Numbered from the stretch's first letter, positions 1 to 6,587 are shown. The stretch: 7,447 nt of DNA from Clostridiales bacterium UBA735 (GCA_002298695.1 DBLB01000143.1:1-7447); one strand, 5' to 3'. The notes: generated from the letters alone by a model not told the origin. Program-made: numbers and translations.

Positions 1-588
1 GACGCCAAGGCGACCTATGAGCTGAACCCGAACGGCCCGTCCCAGCCCATCCTGAAGGAAGGCTGCCTCGACGAGCGCACCGGCCGCTATACCACGGTCA
101 ACGAGGCCATCAAGGACGCGACGCACGGCGCAGTCGAAGAGGTCACGCTGTACTCCATCATGGAGGACCCGATGACCTCCTGCGGCTGCTTCGAGTGCAT
201 CTCCGGCATCGAGCCGATGTCCAACGGCTTCATCGTTGTCAACCGTGAATACGCGGGCATGACCCCCGCCGGCATGACGTTCGGCGAGCTGGCCTCCTGC
301 ACGGGCGGCGGCGTCCAGACGCCGGGCTACATGGGACATGGCCGTCACTTCATCTCCTCCAAGAAATTCATCCACGCCGAGGGCGGCATCGAACGCATCG
401 TCTGGATGCCGAAGGAACTGAAGGACGACGTCGGCGAGCGCCTGAACAAGACCGCGAAGGAGCTCTACGGCATCGACAACTTCACCGACATGATCGCCGA
501 CGAGACCATCTGCACCGACTGCGACGCGCTGATGGAATTCCTCCAGGCGAAAAACCATCCGGTGCTTGCAATGGAGCCTCTGATGTAA
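1..588 (+). CDS. acsB: Acetyl-CoA synthase (CODH/ACS complex), C-terminal part; 5' end outside window
   Basis: This is the last 195 residues of acetyl-CoA synthase, which makes acetyl-CoA from CO, a methyl group on the corrinoid protein and CoA at the Ni-Ni-[4Fe-4S] A-cluster in the cytoplasm. The reading frame is open from base 1. Seen directly: SCGCFEC at about residues 60-66 of the fragment, whose Cys-Gly-Cys (bases 181-189) matches Cys595-Gly596-Cys597 of Moorella thermoacetica AcsB, the ligands of the distal nickel. The conserved block GMTPAGMTFGELA, then GGGVQTPGYMG and KKFIHAEGGIERIVWMPK follow. The distance from the CGC motif to the stop agrees with the 729-residue Moorella enzyme as I remember it, so the C-terminus looks intact. 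The cysteines of the [4Fe-4S] cubane lie upstream of the window and cannot be checked. Identification rests on recalled family sequence and is very secure. Confidence 0.96.
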   Translation, partial: DAKATYELNPNGPSQPILKEGCLDERTGRYTTVNEAIKDATHGAVEEVTLYSIMEDPMTSCGCFECISGIEPMSNGFIVVNREYAGMTPAGMTFGELASCTGGGVQTPGYMGHGRHFISSKKFIHAEGGIERIVWMPKELKDDVGERLNKTAKELYGIDNFTDMIADETICTDCDALMEFLQAKNHPVLAMEPLM

Positions 589-594
589 TATAAT
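566..594 (+). promoter_or_regulatory. Candidate sigma-A promoter straddling the acsB stop codon
   Basis: TTGCAA at 566-571 and a perfect TATAAT at 589-594 are separated by exactly 17 bases, predicting a start near 601. The -10 box begins one base after the acsB stop in an otherwise GC-rich region. The -35 matches TTGACA at four of six positions. It would drive the hairpin-rich segment at 606-673 and, if the terminator at 692-721 is read through, acsV. An AT-rich chance match around a stop codon is the main alternative. Confidence 0.45.
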
Positions 595-600
595 AACGGC

Positions 601-721
601 ACAGTGACAGCATCTCTGTCCTCCGGCGGTGTGCGGGCTTCCCATCCCGCGAGTATCTGCCAAAACACCGCCGCATGCAGAACATGAGATCAGGGGGAGG
701 GCTTTTGCCCTCCCTCTTTTT
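601..721 (+). ncRNA. Candidate structured RNA or attenuator leader ending in a terminator
   Basis: About 120 bases between a candidate promoter and a strong terminator contain two perfect nested or tandem hairpins. Hairpin 1 is GACAG (606-610) with CTGTC (616-620), loop of 5. Hairpin 2 has a 9-bp outer helix, CGGCGGTGT (624-632) with ACACCGCCG (665-673), stacked directly on an inner helix GCGGG (633-637) with CCCGC (646-650); a 14-base bulge (651-664) lies on the 3' side only. The terminator stem follows at 692-717. I do not recognise a known riboswitch or small-RNA family. It could be a stand-alone small RNA, a leader that controls acsV through the terminator, or simply the folded 3' UTR of the acs transcript. 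Boundaries are predicted from the promoter and the T-tract. Confidence 0.4.
692..721 (+). terminator. Intrinsic terminator downstream of acsB
   Basis: An 11-bp stem pairs 692-702 with 707-717 (one G-T pair), closed by a TTTT loop and followed by a run of T through 721. Core arms are GGGAGGGC and GCCCTCCC. It ends the upstream acs transcript and separates it from acsV, or acts as an attenuator if the promoter at 566-594 is real. Confidence 0.85.
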
Positions 722-724
722 ACA

Positions 725-746
725 CGGACGTCCGCTCCAAGCGGAC
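725..746 (+). repeat. Palindrome and hairpin in the acsV upstream region
   Basis: CGGACGTCCG (725-734) is a perfect 10-bp palindrome and overlaps a hairpin GTCCGC (730-735), loop TCCAA, GCGGAC (741-746). The box GTCCRC recurs at 761-766 and 771-776, and GTGCG at 751-755 and 781-785. The rest of 722-856 shows no coding sequence and no clear promoter. An operator or a folded leader is possible; function unknown. Confidence 0.35.
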
Positions 747-856
747 AACTGTGCGAGAATGTCCACGGAAGTCCGCGCGTGTGCGAACAGCAGCTGCCCG
801 CAGACGCATGGGCTTCAGAACCTACATGAACTTACACCGAAAGGAGATCCCATCCG

Positions 857-2788
857 ATGTATCAGGTTACCTTCCAATTTGAAAACGGCGACAAGCCGGT
901 CGTCTTCTCGGCGTCCCCGAATATGACGCTGCTCGAAGCCGCACGGAGCGCGAACGTCGCGATCGACGCGCCCTGCTCCGGCAACGGCTCGTGCGGCAAG
1001 TGCCGCGTGAAGATCGTGAGCGGCGAGGTGGAGAGCTATCCGACGAGCCATATCTCCGAGGAAGAATACGCCGCGGGCTGGCGGCTGAGCTGCGCGAGCA
1101 AGGTCATCGGCGACGTGACCGTCGAGGTGCCGGACATCGCGTCGGCCTATCAGAGCCGGATGAAGACCGCCGACCTCTCGACCGGCAAGGAAGTCGAGAT
1201 TTTTGAAAAATTGCAGGCCGACCTTCAGTCTGCCGGAATCGACTTCACGAACGATTCCTTCGTGCAGTACTGCCTGACGATGGACGAACCGACGCTCGAC
1301 GACACCATGCCCGACACTGAGCGCCTTGCGCGCGCCGTCGAGGCCGAGAGCGGCTGTGAGCCGGTAAAGCTGAGCTACCACGTGGTACACAAGCTGGCCA
1401 AAACGCTCCGCGACGCAGACTTTAAGGTGACGGCCTCCGCCGTCCGTCAGGGCGCGGGGCTGCTGGTCGTCGACGTGACCGCGAAGGAGGACGCCCCTAT
1501 CTACGGCTGCGCCATCGACATCGGCACGACCACCGTTACCGGCGTCCTGATGGACATGGCGAGCGGCAAACTCGTCGCCAAGGCATCCGCCGGAAACGGC
1601 CAGATTCGCTACGGCGCAGACGTCATCAACCGCATCATCGAGCAGGGCAAGCCCGGCGGCGTGAAGCGGCTGCAGGACGCGATCCTGAAGGAGACGCTGC
1701 GCCCGATGATGGGCCTGATGTGCAAGACGGCCGGCATCACGGCCGACCGCATTTTCCGCGTCTGCGTTGCCGGAAACACCACGATGAACCATCTGCTCCT
1801 CGGTGTGGACGCGAACCCCATCCGCATGGAGCCGTATATCCCGACGTTCTTCCAGTGGCGCGGTCTGGTCGCCAAGGATCTCATCTTCCCGGCGAACCCG
1901 GACGCCGAGGTGCTCATTTCCCCGAACATCGGCTCCTACGTCGGCGGCGACATCACCGCAGGCGCGCTGACGAGCCTGATCTGGGACAAGGACGAATTTT
2001 CGCTGTTCATCGACCTCGGCACGAACGGCGAGCTGGTCTTCGGCAACCGCGATTTTCTGATGTCCTGCGCCTGCTCGGCCGGCCCGGCCTTTGAGGGCGG
2101 CGACATCTCCTGCGGCATGCGCGCGACCGACGGCGCGGTCGAGGCCGTGGTCATCGATAAGGATACCATGGAGCCGACGCTCAAAATCGTCGGCGACGCC
2201 GGGCAGAAGCCAGTCGGCATCTGCGGCTCCGGCATCATCGACGTCATCGCGGAGCTCTACCGCACATCGACCATTTCGGCCAAGGGCCAGTTCGTCCGCG
2301 AGGGCAGGCGCGTCGCCCGCGACGAGCACGGCATGGGCCGCTACATCCTCGCCACGAAGGACGAGAGCGAGACGGGACGCGAGATCTCCATCACCGAGGT
2401 CGACATCGACTCGTTCATCCGCGCCAAGGCCGCCATCTTCTCCGCCATCAACATCATGCTCTCCTCGCTCGACATGGACGTCAGCGTGCTCGAGCATGTC
2501 TACGTCGCGGGTGGCATCGGCTCCGGCATCAACATGGAAAACGCAGTGCGCATCGGCATGTTCCCGGACATCGACCGGAGCCTGTTCGAGTACATAGGCA
2601 ACTCGTCCCTCGCGGGCGCGTATGCGATGGCCCGCTCGGACAATGCCGTCGATAAGGTCGACGAGCTGGCCTCCAACATGACCTATATGGAGCTTTCCAC
2701 CAACCCGCGCTATATGGACGAATTCGTCGCGGCCTGCTTCCTCCCGCACACCAACCGCGAGCTGTTCCCGTCCAGCGTACAGGAGTAA
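857..2788 (+). CDS. acsV: Reductive activator of the corrinoid iron-sulfur protein (RACo/AcsV)
   Basis: This 643-residue protein matches the RACo family (ferredoxin domain plus DUF4445/ASKHA ATPase), close to the 630 residues of the Carboxydothermus protein. The family uses ATP to return inactive Co(II) of the corrinoid iron-sulfur protein to Co(I). Seen: an N-terminal [2Fe-2S] domain with Cys40, Cys46, Cys49 and Cys79 (CX5CX2CX29C); a middle domain around 100-215; then ATPase motifs IDIGTTT (220-226), AGNTTMNHLLLG (305-316), IDLGTNGE (385-392), SAGPAFEGG (407-415), CGSGIID (456-462) and AGGIGSG (551-557). The C-terminal block MDEFVAACFLPHTN is typical. The start at 857 follows AAAGGAG (840-846) with 10 bases between. 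The next gene begins right after the stop, so they are co-transcribed. All domains and cluster cysteines are intact. A corrinoid activator for another methyltransferase is possible, but the acsB neighbour favours the acetyl-CoA pathway role. Confidence 0.93.
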   Translation: MYQVTFQFENGDKPVVFSASPNMTLLEAARSANVAIDAPCSGNGSCGKCRVKIVSGEVESYPTSHISEEEYAAGWRLSCASKVIGDVTVEVPDIASAYQSRMKTADLSTGKEVEIFEKLQADLQSAGIDFTNDSFVQYCLTMDEPTLDDTMPDTERLARAVEAESGCEPVKLSYHVVHKLAKTLRDADFKVTASAVRQGAGLLVVDVTAKEDAPIYGCAIDIGTTTVTGVLMDMASGKLVAKASAGNGQIRYGADVINRIIEQGKPGGVKRLQDAILKETLRPMMGLMCKTAGITADRIFRVCVAGNTTMNHLLLGVDANPIRMEPYIPTFFQWRGLVAKDLIFPANPDAEVLISPNIGSYVGGDITAGALTSLIWDKDEFSLFIDLGTNGELVFGNRDFLMSCACSAGPAFEGGDISCGMRATDGAVEAVVIDKDTMEPTLKIVGDAGQKPVGICGSGIIDVIAELYRTSTISAKGQFVREGRRVARDEHGMGRYILATKDESETGREISITEVDIDSFIRAKAAIFSAINIMLSSLDMDVSVLEHVYVAGGIGSGINMENAVRIGMFPDIDRSLFEYIGNSSLAGAYAMARSDNAVDKVDELASNMTYMELSTNPRYMDEFVAACFLPHTNRELFPSSVQE

Positions 2789-2791
2789 ATG

Positions 2792-3406
2792 ATGCAGGTA
2801 CAGAACAACAAGGAAGAAGTGCCGTTTGCGCACTATGAAGAAAAATTCCGCGCGCTCGACCCCGTTGAGGCCGCGAAGCGCTGCGGCGTGCCGTTCGCGG
2901 ACGGGAAATTTTCTGTCCGTCTGCTCGGCGCGGCCTATCAGATCACGTGGCCGGACTATGCCGTCACAGCGGACAAGGAAGGGGCGTTTGGCCTTACCAG
3001 CCTCCCATGCCAGACTTTTTTGCTGCGCTTTTTGCTCGAGGGCAGGCAGGCCGCGCCGTCGAGCCAGTTCAAGACGTTCCGCGAAATGCCCTGGGGCGAG
3101 ATGTACATCCAGCCCTACACGGGCCGCGTGCTGACCCGCGCGGCATTCACGTTCGGCACGAAGGTGGCCAAATTTGCCGCGGCCTGCGAGAAGATGGGCG
3201 CCATCCGCCTCCCGCACGGCGACGCGGGGTATCAATTCGACTTCCTCGGCGGCTATCGGATGCAGATCATGGTCTACGCGGGGGACGACGAGTTCCCGCC
3301 GAGTGCGCAGGTGCTTTACTCGGACAATTTTGAAAGTGGATTCGCCGCCGAAGACCGCGTCGTCGCGGGCGACCTTCTGATTACAGCAATCAAGAAAGAA
3401 TTATAA
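2792..3406 (+). CDS. DUF3786 domain protein of unknown function
   Basis: A soluble protein of about 204 residues that I recognise as a DUF3786 family member, a family of unknown function. No signal peptide, membrane segment or iron-sulfur cysteine motif is seen. Conserved-looking blocks are DPVEAAKRCGVPF near the N-terminus, LRFLLEG in the middle, PWGEMYIQPY, and the C-terminal YRMQIMVYAGDDEFPPSAQVL followed by an acidic AAEDRV region. Two start codons stand in tandem, at 2789 and 2792; AGGAG at 2781-2785 is 3 bases from the first and 6 from the second, so I chose 2792. The gene touches the end of acsV and lies 10 bases before the trigger-factor-like gene, so all three are translated from one mRNA. 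Position suggests work with the corrinoid activator or with metalloprotein assembly; this is inference from context only. Confidence 0.85.
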   Translation: MQVQNNKEEVPFAHYEEKFRALDPVEAAKRCGVPFADGKFSVRLLGAAYQITWPDYAVTADKEGAFGLTSLPCQTFLLRFLLEGRQAAPSSQFKTFREMPWGEMYIQPYTGRVLTRAAFTFGTKVAKFAAACEKMGAIRLPHGDAGYQFDFLGGYRMQIMVYAGDDEFPPSAQVLYSDNFESGFAAEDRVVAGDLLITAIKKEL

Positions 3407-3416
3407 GGAGAATCAC

Positions 3417-4376
3417 ATGGAATTTCAGTATCGCGGCCTGAAAGGCACGCTGGAGCACGTAGATGTGACCGAGCAGGAGCTGGATGCCCGGCTTGCACAG
3501 CTGGAGCAGCAGAACCCCTGCGTCAAGGTCATCACCGACCGCGCCGCCAAGCTCGGCGACGAGCTGGTGCTCGACTACGCGGGCTACGCCGACGGTGTGC
3601 AGTTTCCCGGCGGCACCGCCGAGAACCAGACGCTCACGCTCGGCAGCGGCGCGTTCATCCCCGGCTTTGAAGAACAGCTCGTGGGCAGCCGCCCCGGCGA
3701 CGAGGTGACGGTGCATGTCACGTTCCCGCAGGAGTACCATGCTCCGGAGCTCGCCGGAAAGAACGCCGAGTTCCGCTGCAAGGTGCGTGAGATCCGCCAA
3801 ACCGGCGAATACGCCTCGAAGGATGCATTCGCCCAGGCCGCCGGCTGCCGGAATTACGATGAGCTGCGCACTCAGGTGCGGGAAAACCTGCGTCGTTACT
3901 ATGACCGGCGCGCCGAGATGGAGCTTCAGGAAGCCCTGATGCGCAAAGCTGCGGCCACGCTCGACTATACGCCGACGGAGGCGGAGCTGGACGAGGCCGT
4001 TGAGCAGCAGATGCAGACGCTTGAAGCGCAGCTGGCGCAGCGCGGACTGCGTCTGGAAGACTATTGCCAGTTCACGGGTTCCACGCCGGAATCGCTCCGC
4101 GCCGACGCCCGCGCCGATGCTGCGGAGGCCGTCCGCATCCGGAAGACCGTCGACCGCATTGCCATACTCGAGGGGCTGCGCGCCACAGAGGCCGAGATGC
4201 AGCAGGCGATGGAGGTCATTGCGCAGGAAAACGGCCTCTCGCACGACCAGCTGCGCAGCGTCTGCGACGCCGAATTCCGCCGCGCGGTGGAAAACAGCGT
4301 TCTGCTGACAAAGGCATATTCCCTCGTCCGCGAGGCGGCGATCGTCACCGAAGTCACCGCCGCTCCGCGCAAATAA
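3417..4376 (+). CDS. Trigger-factor-like protein (FKBP prolyl isomerase plus TF C-domain) lacking the ribosome-binding domain
   Basis: The 319-residue protein aligns with trigger factor from the linker onward. Residues 1-40 match the linker before the isomerase domain; 41-127 are the FKBP-type domain (DYAGYADGVQFPGG, FIPGFEEQLVG, VTFPQEYHAPELAGK, FRCKVREI); 130-310 are the helical chaperone arms, rich in Glu, Arg and Leu. The N-terminal domain of about 115 residues with the GFRxGK ribosome-docking loop is absent. This is not an artefact of start choice: AAGGAG (3405-3410) sits 6 bases before ATG 3417, and the sequence upstream is the preceding gene. Normal trigger factors have about 430 residues. 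It closes the acsV operon and is followed by a terminator. It is probably a cytosolic folding helper or prolyl isomerase not tied to the ribosome, perhaps for pathway enzymes; the client is unknown. A full-length housekeeping trigger factor would be expected elsewhere. Confidence 0.87.
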   Translation: MEFQYRGLKGTLEHVDVTEQELDARLAQLEQQNPCVKVITDRAAKLGDELVLDYAGYADGVQFPGGTAENQTLTLGSGAFIPGFEEQLVGSRPGDEVTVHVTFPQEYHAPELAGKNAEFRCKVREIRQTGEYASKDAFAQAAGCRNYDELRTQVRENLRRYYDRRAEMELQEALMRKAAATLDYTPTEAELDEAVEQQMQTLEAQLAQRGLRLEDYCQFTGSTPESLRADARADAAEAVRIRKTVDRIAILEGLRATEAEMQQAMEVIAQENGLSHDQLRSVCDAEFRRAVENSVLLTKAYSLVREAAIVTEVTAAPRK

Positions 4377-4399
4377 CTGCGAAAATTTGCGATTTTTTC

Positions 4400-4431
4400 A
4401 AAACAGCAGCGCCGCTCGGAGCTGCTGTTTT
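4400..4431 (+). terminator. Intrinsic terminator ending the acsV operon
   Basis: A perfect 11-bp inverted repeat, AAAACAGCAGC (4400-4410) and GCTGCTGTTTT (4421-4431), has a 10-base loop. The T-rich 3' arm ends in TTTT, and a second TTTT follows at 4436-4439. It lies 23 bases after the stop of the trigger-factor-like gene and separates that operon from fhs. Confidence 0.8.
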
Positions 4432-4507
4432 GCCGTTTTGCACAATTTTCGGCTGGTTGAAGCGTGCAGACTGCCCGCGATATATCAAAAGTGTAAAATA
4501 ATGCATG

Positions 4508-4520
4508 GAAATGATATTTC
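4508..4520 (+). promoter_or_regulatory. Inverted repeat just upstream of the fhs promoter
   Basis: GAAAT (4508-4512), spacer GAT, ATTTC (4516-4520) form a perfect dyad ending four bases before the -35 box. The surrounding 4480-4520 is the most AT-rich part of the window, as expected for an upstream promoter element. Such a position suits an activator site, but the regulator is unknown and a 5-bp dyad in AT-rich DNA may be chance. Confidence 0.35.
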
Positions 4521-4524
4521 GGTA

Positions 4525-4553
4525 TTGACTTATCGATTGGAAGATGGTACACT
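4525..4553 (+). promoter_or_regulatory. Sigma-A promoter of fhs
   Basis: TTGACT (4525-4530) and TACACT (4548-4553) are separated by the optimal 17 bases, preceded by an AT-rich stretch and placed after the terminator of the upstream operon. The predicted start is near 4560, giving a 5' leader of about 126 bases before the fhs ATG. This also rules out the in-frame GTG at 4554 as a start codon. Confidence 0.75.
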
Positions 4554-4564
4554 GTGCACGTAAA

Positions 4565-4580
4565 CGATAAATTATTATCG
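4565..4580 (+). promoter_or_regulatory. Inverted repeat at the fhs transcription start (operator or hairpin)
   Basis: CGATAA (4565-4570), ATTA, TTATCG (4575-4580) form a perfect 6-bp dyad about 5-20 bases after the predicted start. A third copy of the half-site, TTATCG, lies inside the promoter spacer at 4530-4535. Half-sites across the promoter and start suggest a repressor operator; the same sequence could form an RNA hairpin at the 5' end of the mRNA. It resembles a Fur-type box in half-site sequence, but the spacing is one base longer than the usual 7-1-7 form. Confidence 0.4.
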
Positions 4581-4639
4581 AATGAGAAATGCACCGCGGG
4601 CTGCGGCCATGGAAAGCGCGGCGCAGAAAAACAAAACTT

Positions 4640-4674
4640 CCGGAGCAGGCGAAAGACTCCGGTGGGAATGGAGG
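4640..4674 (+). promoter_or_regulatory. Hairpin next to the fhs ribosome binding site
   Basis: CCGGAG (4640-4645) pairs perfectly with CTCCGG (4657-4662) around an 11-base loop. Eight bases later lies the ribosome binding site GGAGG (4670-4674), 11 bases before ATG 4686. CTCC at 4657-4660 could instead pair with GGAG at 4670-4673 and hide the site, so the two pairings exclude each other. This could set translation of fhs. The upstream helix is longer and would normally leave the site open. No known riboswitch consensus was recognised. Confidence 0.35.
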
Positions 4675-4685
4675 AAAGAAAATCT

Positions 4686-6497
4686 ATGGGAATCGAATTC
4701 AAGGACGGCAAGTATGTAGATCTGAAAACCGGCGTCCTCACGCTGGACCCGACGGTCTATAAGGACTGGCAGATCGCGGAGGCGGCCGAAAAGACGCTCC
4801 CGCCCGTGGAGCACTTCCGGGAGACGCTCGGGCTTCTGCCGGAGGAGATCATTCCGTATGGCAAGACTCCGAAGCTGGACTTTATCAAGATCATGAATCG
4901 CCTGAAGGATAAGCCCGACGGCAAGTTCATTGAAGTCACGGCCATCACGCCGACGCCGCTGGGCGAAGGCAAATCTACCACGGCCCTGGGCCTGATCGAG
5001 GGTCTCGGCAAGCTCGGCAAAAATGTCGGCGGCTGCCTGCGTCAGCCCTCCGGCGGCCCGACGATGAACGTCAAGGGCACCGCGGCCGGCGGCGGCAATG
5101 CGCTGCTGATCCCGATGACTGAGTTCTCCCTCGGCCTGACCGGCGATATCAACGACATCATGAACGCGCACAACCTCGCAATGGTCGCGCTCAACGCGCG
5201 CATGCAGCACGAGCGCAACTACAACGACGAGCAGCTGGCAAAGCGCGGCCTGAAGCGTCTGGACATCGACCCGAAGCGCGTGGAAATGGGCTGGGTGCTG
5301 GACTTCTGTGCACAGGGCCTGCGCAACATCATCATCGGCATCGGCGGCCCGAAGGACGGCTACCTGATGGAGTCCAAATTCGGCATCGCCGTCGGCTCCG
5401 AGCTCATGGCCATTCTCTCCGTCGCCCGTGATCTGAAGGATCTGCGCGAGCGCATCGGCAAGATCGTCGTTGCCTATTCCCGCAGCGGCGAACCCGTCAC
5501 CACCGAAGACCTCGAGGTCGCCGGCGCAATGACCGCCTGGATGCGAAACACCATCAACCCCACGCTCTGCTATTCCGTGGAGCATCAGCCGATCCTGGTT
5601 CATGCCGGCCCGTTCGCCAACATCGCTATCGGCCAGTCCTCCGTCATCGGCGACCGTCTGGCGCTCAAGCTGTTCGATTACCATGTCACCGAGTCCGGCT
5701 TCGCCGCCGACATCGGCTTTGAAAAGTTCTGGAATGTCAAGTGCCGCCTGTCCGGCCTGACGCCGAACGTCTCCGTCCTGGTTGCCACAATCCGTGCGCT
5801 CAAGATGCACGGCGGCGGCCCGACGGTCGTGGCGGGTCGTCCGCTGCCGGCCGAGTATACCGAGGAAAACCTCGAACTGCTCGAAAAGGGCTGCGCCAAC
5901 CTGTTCCATCACGTCAATACCATCAAGAAGTCCGGCATTGTCCCGGTCGTCTGCATCAACGAATTCTATACCGATACCGAAAATGAGATCGCCCTCCTGC
6001 GCAGACTCTGCAAGGAGCACGGCGTCCGCTGCGCCCTGTCCAACCACTGGCGCTACGGCGGCGAGGGTGCGCTTGAGCTGGCACAGGCAGTCATTGACGC
6101 CTGCGAGGAAAAGAGCGAGATCAAGTTCCTCTATCCGCTGGATATGCCGCTGCGGCAGCGCGTCGAGCGCATCGCAAAGGAAGTCTACGGTGCGGACGGT
6201 GTTGATTGGGCGCCGCTGGCAGTCCAGAAGGCCGAGCGCTTCGAGTCCGATCCGAAGTACGCCGACTACTGCACGATGATGGTCAAAACGCACCTGTCCC
6301 TCTCCGACGATCCCGCAAAGAAGGGCGTGCCCACCGGCTGGAGACTGAAGATCCGCGACATCCTCGAGTACGGCGGCGCGAAGTTCCTCTGCCCGATGGC
6401 CGGCACGATCTCCATGATGCCCGGCACCAGCTCCGATCCGGCCTATCGCCGCATCGATGTGGATACGGAGACGGGCGAGGTTTCCGGCCTCTTCTAA
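4686..6497 (+). CDS. fhs: Formate-tetrahydrofolate ligase, long form
   Basis: Fhs joins formate to tetrahydrofolate with ATP, giving 10-formyl-THF, the entry step of the methyl branch. The protein has 603 residues against about 559 in Moorella. Seen: P-loop [11 protein letters not shown] (88-98), CLRQPSGGP (117-125), GTAAGGG (131-137), LTGDI (151-155), HAGPFANIA (306-314), [15 protein letters not shown] (334-348), ALKMHGG (371-377), and INEFYTDTE (424-432) with the folate-stacking pair Phe427 and Trp455 (Moorella Phe384 and Trp412). By recalled alignment, extra length lies in the N-terminus (about 22 residues), in a segment around 174-195 and in one around 378-390. Glu98 of Moorella, part of the monovalent-cation site, is Gln120 here, as in eukaryotic C1-THF synthases. 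ATG 4686 follows GGAGG; the frame is open further upstream, but the promoter lies there. It has its own promoter and is followed by fchA and folD. Confidence 0.95.
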   Translation: MGIEFKDGKYVDLKTGVLTLDPTVYKDWQIAEAAEKTLPPVEHFRETLGLLPEEIIPYGKTPKLDFIKIMNRLKDKPDGKFIEVTAITPTPLGEGKSTTALGLIEGLGKLGKNVGGCLRQPSGGPTMNVKGTAAGGGNALLIPMTEFSLGLTGDINDIMNAHNLAMVALNARMQHERNYNDEQLAKRGLKRLDIDPKRVEMGWVLDFCAQGLRNIIIGIGGPKDGYLMESKFGIAVGSELMAILSVARDLKDLRERIGKIVVAYSRSGEPVTTEDLEVAGAMTAWMRNTINPTLCYSVEHQPILVHAGPFANIAIGQSSVIGDRLALKLFDYHVTESGFAADIGFEKFWNVKCRLSGLTPNVSVLVATIRALKMHGGGPTVVAGRPLPAEYTEENLELLEKGCANLFHHVNTIKKSGIVPVVCINEFYTDTENEIALLRRLCKEHGVRCALSNHWRYGGEGALELAQAVIDACEEKSEIKFLYPLDMPLRQRVERIAKEVYGADGVDWAPLAVQKAERFESDPKYADYCTMMVKTHLSLSDDPAKKGVPTGWRLKIRDILEYGGAKFLCPMAGTISMMPGTSSDPAYRRIDVDTETGEVSGLF

Positions 6498-6556
6498 GCC
6501 ACACAAAGCAGGTTTTGCGGGGGGCGGCGGCCCAAAGTGAGCTTACTTAACTCTAC

Positions 6557-6587
6557 AGCAGGCGGCGGCGCTCCGCCGCCTGCTTTT
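6557..6587 (+). terminator. Strong hairpin terminator between fhs and fchA
   Basis: AGCAGGCGGCGG (6557-6568) pairs perfectly over 12 bp with CCGCCGCCTGCT (6573-6584) around a CGCT loop, followed by TTTT (6584-6587), a C and A, and a second TTTT. The fchA ribosome binding site starts 11 bases later, leaving no room for a promoter in between. It probably lowers, rather than stops, transcription into fchA-folD. The 5' arm is partly duplicated upstream (AGCAGG at 6508-6513, GGCGGCGG at 6523-6530). Confidence 0.75.

Noticed and set aside
638..650. Short resemblance of TTCCCATCCCG to loop C of 5S rRNA
   Set aside because: Only about 11 bases match; the other 5S helices and conserved loops are missing.
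629..829. Small + strand open frame in the acsB-acsV gap
   Set aside because: It runs through the terminator, has no ribosome binding site and shows no protein-like composition.
675..926. Small + strand open frame running into acsV
   Set aside because: It crosses the terminator stem and overlaps the acsV start in another frame with no translation signal.
815..3235. Very long minus-strand open frame opposite acsV
   Set aside because: It is antisense to a clearly conserved protein and is low-complexity, rich in Arg, Ala, His and Asp, as expected when G/C-ending codons are read backwards. No ribosome binding site or family match.
4554..4594. Closing helix GTGCA (4554-4558) with TGCAC (4590-4594) around the hairpin at 4565-4580
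   Set aside because: The 5' strand lies before the predicted transcription start near 4560, so it would not be in the mRNA.
4554..4685. In-frame upstream extension of fhs from GTG 4554
   Set aside because: The GTG overlaps the promoter/start region and has no ribosome binding site; the 44 added residues do not resemble Fhs, and ATG 4686 has a good GGAGG.
4560..4685. THF or ZTP riboswitch upstream of fhs
   Set aside because: Both classes can control folate genes, but the conserved ZTP core around CCGCCUGGG and the THF-I core were not found in the leader.
4582..4719. Possible 45-codon leader peptide overlapping the fhs start
   Set aside because: No ribosome binding site and no run of regulatory codons; likely chance.
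4575..6506. Long minus-strand open frame opposite fhs
   Set aside because: Same shadow effect of GC-rich codon use; the + strand frame has every Fhs motif.
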